A DNA stretch of 64,000 nucleotides from Lacinutrix sp. WUR7 (GCF_016864015.1 NZ_CP045067.1:1585001-1649000), one strand, 5' to 3'; positions 26,124 through 34,071 are shown, counted from the first letter of the stretch. The notes: generated by a model from the sequence alone, not told the origin. Translations and numbers: made by a program.

Positions 26124-26729
26124 TTAAGATTGATTGGTTTTAATAAATTTGTTTAATGTTAATAGCCCATTCTCATTACAAATAGCTCTTAAGTGATATT
26201 CTAGGTAGCTCTCCATGAGGTAATCCATGGTGAATCTATCCGAAGGGAAAATATTTTCATCCTTAATTCCAGTCATACCATTAAAGTACATTCTAGAAAT
26301 AAAATCTACATCTATGTTTTCTCTAAATAAGCCGGTATCTACACCTTTTTGTATACTGTCTTTTACAGAGACATACATTTTCTCAAATTGTTTCATTTGT
26401 AAACTTCGAAAAATTTGAGGATAATACTTTTTTAATTGAAACTGAGGCGATGTTTTTTCGTTTTTTAAATAATTCATCACGTACATTTTTATGTCGTATA
26501 ATTCCTCAATAGGATTATGCGATGCATTACAAATGCAATCTATTCCACCACAAATGTTTTCAAACATATTTAATGTAGTAGCTTCAATTAGTTTGGTTTT
26601 ATTATCAAAATTTTGATAAATAGTTTTTTTAGATATACCTAACGCGTTAGCTATATCATCCATGGTAACACTCTTAAAACCTAAGGTTAAGAATAATTCG
26701 CCGGATTTATGTATAATTTTTTCTCTCAT
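26124..26729 (-). CDS. TetR/AcrR-family repressor of the efflux operon
   Basis: 201 residues from the ATG at 26729. The N-terminal helix-turn-helix is typical: MREKIIHKSGELF, then SVTMDDIANALGISKKTIYQ at about residues 20-39. The C-terminal ligand domain contains four cysteines in a short stretch (CGGIDCICNASH has three of them). An ATG at 26768 would add 13 codons that overlap the promoter and operator, so 26729 is preferred. It is followed within seven bases by tolC, so the repressor and pump form one operon and it probably represses its own promoter until an effector binds. Confidence 0.92.
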   Translation of the reverse strand: MREKIIHKSGELFLTLGFKSVTMDDIANALGISKKTIYQNFDNKTKLIEATTLNMFENICGGIDCICNASHNPIEELYDIKMYVMNYLKNEKTSPQFQLKKYYPQIFRSLQMKQFEKMYVSVKDSIQKGVDTGLFRENIDVDFISRMYFNGMTGIKDENIFPSDRFTMDYLMESYLEYHLRAICNENGLLTLNKFIKTNQS

Positions 26730-26738
26730 AATTGGATG

Positions 26739-26769
26739 CAAATGTACATCAGGAAACTTTAAAAACAAA
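26739..26769 (-). promoter_or_regulatory. promoter of the tetR-efflux operon
   Basis: Minus-strand TTTG (26766-26769), a 19-base spacer and TACATTTG (26739-26746): an exact match to the Bacteroidota -33/-7 arrangement, nine bases before the chosen start codon. This short distance means a very short leader. Confidence 0.7.
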
Positions 26770-26779
26770 AATAGTTTCC
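26752..26779. promoter_or_regulatory. candidate TetR operator (GGAAACT-N14-AGTTTCC)
   Basis: A 28-bp inverted repeat with perfect 7-base arms covers the -33 box and spacer of the operon promoter. The size, symmetry and position fit autorepression by the TetR protein encoded just downstream. Confidence 0.6.
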
Positions 26780-26841
26780 ATAGTTTTAATCATTTTTTAA
26801 CTTTTACTTAAAAGAATGGCTTTATTTTTTTTTAATTCACT

Positions 26842-26849
26842 TATTTTTG
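26842..26849 (+). promoter_or_regulatory. -7 element (TATTTTTG) of the polyprenyl synthase gene
   Basis: Matches TAnnTTTG and ends four bases before the ATG at 26854, so the transcript would be nearly leaderless. No -33 box seen. Confidence 0.4.
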
Positions 26850-26853
26850 CGGG

Positions 26854-27828
26854 ATGCAAAACATTCTATTTTATCAAGAAGCATTCGTTACCTATTTAGA
26901 GAAATTTGTTTCTAAGCGAGAACCAGAATCACTATATGATCCTATTCATTATATATTACAATTAGGAGGTAAAAGATTACGTCCAGTATTAACATTAATG
27001 ACTGCAGAGATTTTTAATGGCGATCATAAAAAGGCTTTAGATGCTGCCTTAAGTATTGAGGTGTTTCATAATTTTTCATTGGTTCATGATGATATTATGG
27101 ATGATGCTCCTTTACGTAGAGGAAAAGAAACGGTGCATGAAAAATGGAATATAAACACAGGGATTCTATCTGGAGATGCCATGCTTATTTTAGCATATCA
27201 ACTTTTTGAAAACTATGATCCAAAGACCTTTCAGTCACTTGCAAAATTATTTAGTAAAACAGCGTTAGAGGTTTGCGAAGGACAACAATATGATATTGAT
27301 TTTGAAACTCGAGATGATGTTGCCATTGTAGAGTATTTAAAAATGATAGAGTACAAAACCGCAGTTTTGGTTGGTGCAGCAATGCAAATGGGAGCCATTG
27401 TAGCCGAAGCAACAGAAGAAGATCAAGCTATAATTTACCAATTTGGTAAAAACTTAGGAATAGCATTTCAATTACAAGACGATTATTTAGATGCTTTTGG
27501 TGATCCTAAGACTTTTGGAAAACAAGTTGGAGGTGATATTATTGAGAACAAAAAAACATACTTGTATTTAAAGGCTTTAGAGTTCTCTTCGGAAGAAGAT
27601 CAAGTGCAACTTCAGCATTTGTTTAGTATAAATCCATCGGATTCTTCTGATAAAATTGAAGCAACAAAAGAAATTTTTATAACTAGTGGTTCTGCTGAAG
27701 CTACAAAACAAGCCATTGAAGAGTATACTAACAAAGCGTTTTCCGTTTTAGAAACTTTACATATTTCCGAAGAAAGCAAAAACGAATTAATACAGTTTGG
27801 TAAACAATTAATGAATAGAAGTGTATAA
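26854..27828 (+). CDS. polyprenyl diphosphate synthase
   Basis: 324 residues, trans-isoprenyl diphosphate synthase family. It extends allylic diphosphates with isopentenyl diphosphate, most likely to the side chain of menaquinone or a related polyprenyl. The first Asp-rich motif is in LVHDDIMDDAPLRRG and the second in QLQDDYLDAFGD; GGKRLRP near residue 40 binds the substrate diphosphate. The chain length cannot be read with confidence. Divergent from the efflux operon; the next gene starts 24 bases after its stop, so they probably form one transcript. Confidence 0.93.
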   Translation: MQNILFYQEAFVTYLEKFVSKREPESLYDPIHYILQLGGKRLRPVLTLMTAEIFNGDHKKALDAALSIEVFHNFSLVHDDIMDDAPLRRGKETVHEKWNINTGILSGDAMLILAYQLFENYDPKTFQSLAKLFSKTALEVCEGQQYDIDFETRDDVAIVEYLKMIEYKTAVLVGAAMQMGAIVAEATEEDQAIIYQFGKNLGIAFQLQDDYLDAFGDPKTFGKQVGGDIIENKKTYLYLKALEFSSEEDQVQLQHLFSINPSDSSDKIEATKEIFITSGSAEATKQAIEEYTNKAFSVLETLHISEESKNELIQFGKQLMNRSV

Positions 27829-27852
27829 TTAAATTTTTATGTTTCCACGAAG

Positions 27853-28218
27853 ATGGAAATCTGTTTTATGAATCTACCTACCACTTTTAATGATTTAATT
27901 GAAGAAGCTAACGGCCTTCAGCTCTATAAAAAACTTATAAAACAGCTTAATAAAGATTTTCTGTTTGCTAATATTGACTTAGATTTTGAAGAAGACATTC
28001 TTCCAACAAGTTTAAAACTAATGCTTCATGAAACCGTTTACAGACTCATACAAGAGAAATTTGCAGAGTATTTAAATCTATTGTACATCATAGATGTGCC
28101 AGAAAAACAAGTGAAAGCATTAAACGGAAACGATACCGTGCAACTAGCAGAAGAGGTTTCGTTTTTAATTTTAAAACGCGAATGGCAAAAAGTGTGGTTT
28201 AAAAATAAGTATAGTTAA
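27853..28218 (+). CDS. conserved small protein of unknown function, 121 aa
   Basis: 121 residues from the ATG at 27853; an alternative ATG at 27868 (MNLPTTFNDLIEE) is equally possible and looks more like a natural beginning. No signal peptide or membrane span. The protein is acidic in the first half (DLDFEEDILP) and helical, and ends in a basic, aromatic tail (KREWQKVWFKNKYS). I do not recognise a characterised family. It follows the polyprenyl synthase gene closely and reads in the same direction, which suggests co-transcription but does not by itself give a function. Confidence 0.7.
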   Translation: MEICFMNLPTTFNDLIEEANGLQLYKKLIKQLNKDFLFANIDLDFEEDILPTSLKLMLHETVYRLIQEKFAEYLNLLYIIDVPEKQVKALNGNDTVQLAEEVSFLILKREWQKVWFKNKYS

Positions 28219-28242
28219 ACCTCCTTGATTTTTAGGTTGTGT

Positions 28243-28782
28243 TTAAAAATACACTCTCACAAAAGGAGCCCAAGAACTTGCATAAACACTTTTATCTTCC
28301 TTATAAAGTAAATCATATTTTATACCAATAGTGACGTTTTGTGTTCTATAACCAGCACCTACAAAAAGGGCAGGCGACCAGTAATTATCATCTTTTAATA
28401 GGGTGCTATCAAAATTCCGACTCACATTATTTTGTTCCAATTCTGCAGAAAGTTGTATTTCGTTTAAAGGATTGTACAAGCCAATTAAGCTTCCGCCTAT
28501 AATAGTAGATTTAAAAGCGTCTTTCCTGCTAAAATAAGAGCCACTTAAGCCAATACCTAAAGCAAAAGCATTATCAAATTGATAAATAGCACTTGGCGCT
28601 AATGTTGCGCTAAAAGTTTTATTTCCAGTACTTAATCCAATTCCGCCTCCAAATCGGACTTTTTGCCAAAATACACTTTTTTGCTTCATATTATCCTCCT
28701 GCGCTTTTGCAGAAGTAACAACAAAACAGGAAAACACTAAAAAAACAATAATTTTTTTGGAGAAAGGATGGAATAAAGTCAT
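28243..28782 (-). CDS. small outer-membrane beta-barrel protein, 179 aa
   Basis: 179 residues. Signal peptide of about 27 residues (SAKAQ). The mature part alternates polar and hydrophobic residues with many Gly and aromatic positions and ends in F (APFVRVYF), the usual signature of a C-terminal barrel strand. About eight strands fit the length. No catalytic motif. Convergent with the gene at 27853 and divergent from sucA. Function unknown; possibly a structural or porin-like outer-membrane protein. Confidence 0.7.
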   Translation of the reverse strand: MTLFHPFSKKIIVFLVFSCFVVTSAKAQEDNMKQKSVFWQKVRFGGGIGLSTGNKTFSATLAPSAIYQFDNAFALGIGLSGSYFSRKDAFKSTIIGGSLIGLYNPLNEIQLSAELEQNNVSRNFDSTLLKDDNYWSPALFVGAGYRTQNVTIGIKYDLLYKEDKSVYASSWAPFVRVYF

Positions 28783-28851
28783 AATTGTATAAAAAGTTAA
28801 ATTAGAATGTTATAAATATAATAAAACTGCATCTAATTTTAGTAAAAGTTG

Positions 28852-28859
28852 TATTTTTG
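28852..28859 (+). promoter_or_regulatory. -7 element (TATTTTTG) of sucA
   Basis: Matches TAnnTTTG, 39 bases before the sucA ATG. A consensus TTTG at -33 is missing. Confidence 0.4.
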
Positions 28860-28898
28860 AAGAAATTTTGTTGAAGCTAGATTCTCTCAAAAAATATA

Positions 28899-31655
28899 AT
28901 GGATAAATATTCCTTTTTAAACGCAGCACATACAGCATACTTTGCTGATCTTTACGACCAATATTTAAAAAACCCAGACTCTGTTGAGCCTAGTTGGAGA
29001 GCCTTTTTTCAAGGTTACGATTTTGGTTCTGAATCTTTTGGAGCAGAAGGGGGAACTGTGGAAGCAGTTTCAACACAAATTCCCGAGAACCTTCAAAAAG
29101 AGTTTCAGGTAGTAAAGTTAATCGATGGTTACAGAACCAGAGGTCACCTTTTTACAGCAACCAATCCCGTTCGTGCAAGACGAAAGTACGCACCAACCTT
29201 AGAAATTGAAAATTTCGGATTATCAGAATCTGATTTAGATACCGTTTTTAATGCAGGAGAAATTCTAGGTATTGGCGTGCAATCACTTCGTGAAATACGT
29301 AAACATTTAGAAGCAATTTATTGTAACTCTATAGGTATAGAGTATATGTATATTAGAAATCCGGAGCGTATGCAATGGATTCAAAATAAGTTAAATGTTA
29401 ATGACAATCAGCCAAATTTTTCTGCCGATGAAAAAAAACATATACTTAAAAAACTAAACGAAGCCGTTTCTTTTGAAAGCTTTTTGCATACCAAATACGT
29501 TGGTCAAAAACGTTTTTCTTTAGAAGGAGGAGAATCTTTAATTCCAGCGCTTGATGCTTTAATTGAAAAAGCATCTGAATATGATGTAAAAGAATTTGTA
29601 ATGGGAATGGCACATCGTGGTCGTTTAAGTACACTTACAAATATTTTTGGAAAATCTGCAAAAGACATCTTTAGTGAGTTTGATGGTAAAGATTATGAAC
29701 AAGAAGTTTTTGATGGCGATGTAAAATATCATTTAGGTTGGACTAGCGATAGAGTTACAGATGCAGGAAAAAAGATAAACCTAAATATAGCGCCAAACCC
29801 TTCGCATTTAGAAACGGTTGGAGCAGTAGTAGAAGGAATAACAAGAGCAAAACAAGACGATAAGTATCCAGATAACCCATCACAAGTATTACCAATTGTA
29901 GTACATGGTGATGCTGCAATTGCAGGACAAGGTTTGGTGTACGAAATTGTTCAAATGGCACAGTTAGATGGTTACAAAACTAACGGAACTATTCATATTG
30001 TAGTAAATAATCAAATTGGTTTTACAACTAATTACTTAGACGCAAGATCTAGTACGTACTGTACCGATGTTGCTAAAGTAACCTTATCTCCTGTACTTCA
30101 TGTGAATGCAGACGATGCAGAAGCTGTAGTGCATGCTGTATTATTTGCACTTCATTTTAGAATGAAATTTAAGCGTGATGTTTTTATCGACCTATTAGGT
30201 TATAGAAAATATGGACATAACGAAGGAGATGAACCGAAGTTTACACAACCTTTATTATACAAAGCAATTTCAAAACATAGAAATCCTAGAGATCTTTATG
30301 CTGAAAAATTAATTGCAGAAGGTATTATAGATAATACGTACGTTTCTAAATTAGAAGCAGACTATAAAAATTCTTTAGAGGAAAAATTAGAAGATTCTCG
30401 TAAAATAAAGAATACAGAGATTACACCATTTATGAGTAATGAATGGGTGAATTATTCTCCTGCACAAGAAGATGAAATGATGCAGCCAGTAGATACTTCT
30501 TATGCTAAAGAAGGATTAGCTAAAATCACGAAAGTACTATCCAATCTTCCAAAGGATAAAAAGTTTATTCGTAAAATTTCTAGACTAATCGAATCAAGAC
30601 AAACGATGTTTGACGAAAACAGATTAGATTGGGCAATGGCAGAACATTTAGCGTATGGAACTCTTTTAGAAGAAGGTTACGACGTTAGAATTTCTGGTCA
30701 AGATGTAGAAAGAGGAACTTTCTCTCATAGACATGCCGTTGTAAAAGTAGAAGACAGTGAAGAAGAAATTATATTACACAATAATTTAAGCGATACACAA
30801 GGACGCTTTTTTATATACAACTCACTACTATCTGAATATGGTGTTGTAGGTTTCGATTATGGTTATGCCATGGCAAGTCCACAAACCTTAACCATATGGG
30901 AAGCACAATTTGGAGACTTTAGTAATGGAGCACAAATTATGTTAGACCAATACATAACCGCAGCAGAAGATAAGTGGAAGTTGCAAAACGGTTTAGTAAT
31001 GTTGTTGCCACATGGTTACGAAGGTCAAGGAGCAGAACACTCTTCGGCACGTATGGAACGTTACCTTCAAATGTGTGCAAAAGACAATATGTTTGTAGTA
31101 GATTGTACTACACCTGCAAATATGTACCATTTGTTACGTAAGCAAATGAAAGCAAATTTCAGAAAACCATTAATTGTATTTACACCAAAAAGTTTATTAC
31201 GTCATCCACTTGTAGTATCTAGTGTAGATGAAATGGCAAACGGAAGTTTCCAAATGCTAATAGATGATGCAAAAGCAAAAGCAGACCTAGTAAAAACGTT
31301 GGTTTTTGTTACCGGAAAGTTCTATTATGATTTATTAGAAGAACAAGGAAATTTAGGAAGAGAAGATATCGCTTTAGTACGTATAGAGCAATTATTCCCA
31401 TTACCAGTAGAAGATATTCGTAAAGTATTAGGCAAATATAAAAATGCAGACGATATCGTTTGGGCACAAGAAGAACCAAGAAATATGGGAGCTTATAGTC
31501 ACATGTTAATGCATTTAGACGAGGCTATGACTTTTAGAGCAGCAAGCAGAAGACCTTATGGAGCACCAGCAGCTGGTAGTTCTGTACGATCTAAAAAACG
31601 TCATCAAGAAGTAATTGATTTCGTGTTTGATAAAACAAAAAATAATCAACGATAA
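28899..31655 (+). CDS. sucA: 2-oxoglutarate dehydrogenase E1 component
   Basis: 918 residues, usual length for OdhA/SucA. With thiamine diphosphate it decarboxylates 2-oxoglutarate and passes the succinyl group to the E2 lipoyl arm in the TCA cycle. Marks are the N-terminal E2-binding region (FLNAAHTAYFADLYDQYLK), the catalytic block GMAHRGRLSTLTN, the thiamine-binding GDAAIAGQG with NNQIGFTT, and the C-terminal transketolase-like domain with PHGYEGQGAEHSSARMER. The start at 28899 fits the family beginning MDKYSFLN. sucB follows after 21 bases in the same operon. There is no lpd nearby; E3 must be encoded elsewhere. Confidence 0.97.
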   Translation: MDKYSFLNAAHTAYFADLYDQYLKNPDSVEPSWRAFFQGYDFGSESFGAEGGTVEAVSTQIPENLQKEFQVVKLIDGYRTRGHLFTATNPVRARRKYAPTLEIENFGLSESDLDTVFNAGEILGIGVQSLREIRKHLEAIYCNSIGIEYMYIRNPERMQWIQNKLNVNDNQPNFSADEKKHILKKLNEAVSFESFLHTKYVGQKRFSLEGGESLIPALDALIEKASEYDVKEFVMGMAHRGRLSTLTNIFGKSAKDIFSEFDGKDYEQEVFDGDVKYHLGWTSDRVTDAGKKINLNIAPNPSHLETVGAVVEGITRAKQDDKYPDNPSQVLPIVVHGDAAIAGQGLVYEIVQMAQLDGYKTNGTIHIVVNNQIGFTTNYLDARSSTYCTDVAKVTLSPVLHVNADDAEAVVHAVLFALHFRMKFKRDVFIDLLGYRKYGHNEGDEPKFTQPLLYKAISKHRNPRDLYAEKLIAEGIIDNTYVSKLEADYKNSLEEKLEDSRKIKNTEITPFMSNEWVNYSPAQEDEMMQPVDTSYAKEGLAKITKVLSNLPKDKKFIRKISRLIESRQTMFDENRLDWAMAEHLAYGTLLEEGYDVRISGQDVERGTFSHRHAVVKVEDSEEEIILHNNLSDTQGRFFIYNSLLSEYGVVGFDYGYAMASPQTLTIWEAQFGDFSNGAQIMLDQYITAAEDKWKLQNGLVMLLPHGYEGQGAEHSSARMERYLQMCAKDNMFVVDCTTPANMYHLLRKQMKANFRKPLIVFTPKSLLRHPLVVSSVDEMANGSFQMLIDDAKAKADLVKTLVFVTGKFYYDLLEEQGNLGREDIALVRIEQLFPLPVEDIRKVLGKYKNADDIVWAQEEPRNMGAYSHMLMHLDEAMTFRAASRRPYGAPAAGSSVRSKKRHQEVIDFVFDKTKNNQR

Positions 31656-31676
31656 TATAAAATAAAATTATAGCGC

Positions 31677-32888
31677 ATGATTTTAGAAATGAAAGTTCCT
31701 TCACCAGGAGAATCTATTACAGAAGTAGAAATAGCAACATGGTTAGTTGAAGAAGGTGATTATGTAGAAAAAGACCAAGCTATTGCAGAAGTAGATAGTG
31801 ACAAAGCAACCTTAGAATTGCCTGCTGAAGCTAGCGGAACAATTACTTTTAAAGCGGAAGAAGGAGATGCTGTCGCTGTTGGAGCAGTAGTATGTTTAAT
31901 AGATACAAGTGCTGCAAAACCAGAAGGTGGAGCTGCACCAAAAGCAGAAACAAAAGCAGAAGCTCCTAAAGCAGAAGCGCCAAAAGTGGAAACGCCTAAA
32001 GCGGATACTTATGCAACAGGAACAGCAAGTCCTGCTGCAAAAAAGATTTTAGCAGAAAAAGGTATACAAGCATCTGCGGTTACTGGAACAGGTAAAGATG
32101 GTAGAGTAACTAAAGAAGATGCTGTGCAAGCAGTTCCTGCTATGGGAACACCAACTGGTGCAAATAGAGGTTCTTCTAGAAGTAAAATGTCTATGCTACG
32201 TCGTAAAGTAGCAGAACGTTTAGTAGAAGTAAAAAACACTACTGCAATGTTAACTACGTTTAACGAAGTTAATATGACTCCAATTTTTGGGTTACGTAAT
32301 CAATATAAAGAAGACTTTAAAGCAAAACACGGCGTTGGTTTAGGTTTTATGAGTTTCTTTTCACTTGCAGTTGTAAGAGCATTAAAAATGTATCCTGCAG
32401 TAAATTCAATGATTGACGGAAAAGAAATGCTAACCTATGATTTTGTAGATATCTCTATAGCAGTTTCTGGACCAAAAGGACTTATGGTTCCAGTTATTAG
32501 AAATGCAGAAAATTTATCGTTCAGAGGTATTGAGTCTGAAGTAAAACGTTTAGCCCTTCGTGCAAGAGACGGTCAAATTACTGTAGATGAAATGACAGGT
32601 GGTACATTTACAATTACCAATGGAGGTGTTTTTGGAAGTATGTTATCTACACCTATTATAAATCCACCACAAAGTGGAATTTTAGGAATGCATAATATCA
32701 TTGAAAGACCAATTGCTGTAGATGGAAAAGTAGAAATACATCCAATGATGTATTTAGCATTATCTTATGATCATAGAATTATTGATGGTAAAGAATCTGT
32801 AGGTTTCTTAGTAGCTATTAAAGAAGCACTAGAAAACCCTATAGAGTTATTAATGAATAACGATATTAAGAAGGCTTTAGAAATGTAG
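31677..32888 (+). CDS. sucB: dihydrolipoyllysine succinyltransferase, 2-oxoglutarate dehydrogenase E2
   Basis: 403 residues. One N-terminal lipoyl domain (1-77, lipoylated Lys43 in DSDKATLEL), an Ala/Pro/Lys-rich linker (about 80-112 with repeated AEAPK-type units), a peripheral subunit-binding domain ([14 protein letters not shown]) and a C-terminal catalytic domain with the active-site SYDHRIIDG. It transfers the succinyl group to CoA. Second gene of the sucAB operon, ended by a strong terminator. Confidence 0.97.
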   Translation: MILEMKVPSPGESITEVEIATWLVEEGDYVEKDQAIAEVDSDKATLELPAEASGTITFKAEEGDAVAVGAVVCLIDTSAAKPEGGAAPKAETKAEAPKAEAPKVETPKADTYATGTASPAAKKILAEKGIQASAVTGTGKDGRVTKEDAVQAVPAMGTPTGANRGSSRSKMSMLRRKVAERLVEVKNTTAMLTTFNEVNMTPIFGLRNQYKEDFKAKHGVGLGFMSFFSLAVVRALKMYPAVNSMIDGKEMLTYDFVDISIAVSGPKGLMVPVIRNAENLSFRGIESEVKRLALRARDGQITVDEMTGGTFTITNGGVFGSMLSTPIINPPQSGILGMHNIIERPIAVDGKVEIHPMMYLALSYDHRIIDGKESVGFLVAIKEALENPIELLMNNDIKKALEM

Positions 32889-32910
32889 AAATTTTTAAGT
32901 ATAAAAAGTA

Positions 32911-32946
32911 AAAAAAGCGCGATATCCCTAAAATCGCGCTTTTTTT
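32911..32946. terminator. bidirectional intrinsic terminator between sucB and the 39-aa gene
   Basis: Thirteen-base arms (AAAAAAGCGCGAT / ATCGCGCTTTTTT) around a nine-base loop, with A and T runs on both sides. It ends the sucAB transcript and, on the other strand, the transcript of the small membrane protein gene. Confidence 0.85.
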
Positions 32947-32968
32947 GGTTTAAATAACTATACTAAAA

Positions 32969-33088
32969 CTAAAAGAAATTTACATAAATGTTAACTAGTA
33001 TTATTGTAATAACTAATACAACTAAACCAGCAATAAGAAGTTTGTGTGTAAAATTTAGATTATTTTCCATTTCTAGTGTGTTTTCCAT
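32969..33088 (-). CDS. 39-aa single-span membrane protein under the array-type promoter
   Basis: A 39-codon frame starting MENTLEMENNLNFTHK, with one hydrophobic span at about residues 17-37 and no other recognisable feature. The ATG at 33088 is the first one after the predicted transcription start, and AGAAAGG sits just before it; a second in-frame ATG is at 33070. The promoter upstream has the same palindrome, 21-bp spacing and -7 box as the five small-RNA units, and a terminator lies 23 bases after the stop. So the gene has complete transcription signals. It is likely an inner-membrane effector of the same regulon. I do not recognise a family. Confidence 0.6.
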   Translation of the reverse strand: MENTLEMENNLNFTHKLLIAGLVVLVITIILVNIYVNFF

Positions 33089-33170
33089 ACCTTTCTAATT
33101 TAAACCCTATAGTGTGTAAGTCTACAGAGTGTTGAGTTTCCTCTTTATAAGTAATTGATTAATAGCTCTG

Positions 33171-33219
33171 TAAATATAGAACACATAAACCATAAAAAAA
33201 ATACGTATAACTACGTATT
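33171..33219 (-). promoter_or_regulatory. regulon promoter F (drives the 39-aa gene)
   Basis: Palindrome variant AATACGTAGTTATACGTATT (33200-33219), 21 bases, then TATATTTA (33171-33178). The left arm is exact and the right arm differs at one base. The spacing and the following GAGCTATTAATC match promoter A, but the transcript is an mRNA rather than a small RNA. Confidence 0.7.
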
Positions 33220-33402
33220 TTTAAAAACGCCTTTTTGTGTTTTTTTCTTACAAAAACACGGTAACGTGTTGTTTCTGTTTCGGTTAAGTGTGTTTTTGGT
33301 GAAAAATGCAAAAATTTTTATTTTTATGCATATAATAAGAAGACCTGAAAAGAAGCTATATTAATTTGAGAAACTATAATAATTAAGTAAATGCTATATC
33401 TA
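33220..33402. other. unassigned spacer within the array locus
   Basis: This 183-base gap separates unit E from promoter F. It contains a small perfect inverted repeat AACACG-GTAA-CGTGTT at 33255-33270 which, on the minus strand, is followed by TTTG and could act as a weak terminator. A frame on the plus strand (33155-33364) runs through the promoter F signals and is not believed. Nothing else recognisable. Confidence 0.4.
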
Positions 33403-33480
33403 TAAAAAGCGAAAACTCCACATTGTAATAATGTAGAGTTTTCATGCAAAAATAATTTTCCCTAAAAACTAATTAATAGC
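33403..33480 (-). ncRNA. predicted small RNA, unit E (divergent)
   Basis: Start estimated from the -7 box. Hairpin 1 at 33453-33471 is UAGUUUU-UAGGG-AAAAUUA: relative to units A and B, two C:G pairs have become U:A pairs with the loop unchanged. The terminator stem (33411-33443) is unrelated in sequence to the other units, GAAAACUCUACAU pairing with AUGUGGAGUUUUC through one G-U, then CUUUUUAU. Confidence 0.65.
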
Positions 33481-33486
33481 ATACTG

Positions 33487-33535
33487 TAAAGATATGTTAT
33501 GTTGTTGATATAAAAAATACGTAGTTCTACGTATT
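33487..33535 (-). promoter_or_regulatory. regulon promoter E
   Basis: Exact palindrome AATACGTAGAACTACGTATT (33516-33535), 21-base spacer, TATCTTTA -7 box (33487-33494). Confidence 0.75.
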
Positions 33536-33556
33536 TTTCAGGAAATAATACCTTGT

Positions 33557-33627
33557 AAAAAATAAAAGGCTCTAGCTTTTTAAAACTAGAGCCTTTAACA
33601 ATTCTTTTTAAAGAACCGATTAATAGC
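33557..33627 (-). ncRNA. predicted small RNA, unit D
   Basis: About 71 nt. Hairpin 1 (33599-33618) keeps the CGGUUCU/AGAAUUG stem, extended by U-A pairs, but has lost the GGG loop. The terminator is AAAGGCUCUAG / CUAGAGCCUUU followed by UAUUUUUU on the minus strand. Confidence 0.65.
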
Positions 33628-33631
33628 ATTG

Positions 33632-33680
33632 TAAAGATATATTATGTTTATGATATATGAAATACGTAGTTCTACGTATT
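33632..33680 (-). promoter_or_regulatory. regulon promoter D
   Basis: Exact palindrome at 33661-33680, 21-base spacer, TATCTTTA at 33632-33639. Confidence 0.75.
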
Positions 33681-33700
33681 TTTTATCAAATAATAGGATG

Positions 33701-33774
33701 TAAAATAAAAAAGGCTCTGGTTTAAATTAAACTAGAGCCTTTTACAATTCTCCCTATAAGAACCGATTAATAGC
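33701..33774 (-). ncRNA. predicted small RNA, unit C
   Basis: About 74 nt. Hairpin 1 at 33745-33765 has the stem CGGUUCU/AGAAUUG with loop UAUAGGG; G-U pairs replace the A-U pair of units A and B. The terminator stem AAAGGCUCUAGU / ACCAGAGCCUUU carries one altered base and is followed by UUUAUUUU. Confidence 0.68.
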
Positions 33775-33778
33775 ATTG

Positions 33779-33827
33779 TAAAGATATATTATGTTTATGA
33801 CATATGAAATACGTAGTTCTACGTATT
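33779..33827 (-). promoter_or_regulatory. regulon promoter C
   Basis: Exact palindrome at 33808-33827, 21-base spacer, TATCTTTA at 33779-33786. Confidence 0.75.
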
Positions 33828-33849
33828 TTTTAAGAAACAAAACATTATA

Positions 33850-33920
33850 AAAAAATAAAAGGCTCTAGCTTATATAAAACTAGAGCCTTTAACAATTCTC
33901 CCTAAGAACTGATTAATAGC
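33850..33920 (-). ncRNA. predicted small RNA, unit B
   Basis: About 71 nt. Hairpin 1 at 33893-33911 is CAGUUCU-UAGGG-AGAAUUG. Terminator stem AAAGGCUCUAG / CUAGAGCCUUU, followed by UAUUUUUUU. Confidence 0.7.
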
Positions 33921-33924
33921 ATTG

Positions 33925-33973
33925 TAAAGATATATTATGTTTATGACATATGAAATACGTAGTTCTACGTATT
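33925..33973 (-). promoter_or_regulatory. regulon promoter B
   Basis: Exact palindrome at 33954-33973, 21-base spacer, TATCTTTA at 33925-33932. Confidence 0.75.
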
Positions 33974-33995
33974 TTTTAAGAAACAAAATATTGTG

Positions 33996-34067
33996 AAAAA
34001 ATAAAAGGCTCTAGTTTATATAAAACTAGAGCCTTTAACAATTCTCCCTAAGAACTGAATTAATAGC
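33996..34067 (-). ncRNA. predicted small RNA, unit A (next to the response regulator)
   Basis: About 72 nt beginning near GCUAUUAAUUC. Hairpin 1 at 34039-34057 is CAGUUCU-UAGGG-AGAAUUG; hairpin 2 is the terminator AAAGGCUCUAG / CUAGAGCCUUU with UAUUUUUU after it. Start and end are estimated from the -7 box and the T tract. Confidence 0.7.
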
Positions 34068-34071
34068 TCTG

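Noticed and set aside
33155-33364. 69-codon frame on the plus strand in the array locus
   Set aside because: It runs through the promoter F palindrome and -7 box, and has low-complexity, Phe/Lys-rich content with no organised domain.
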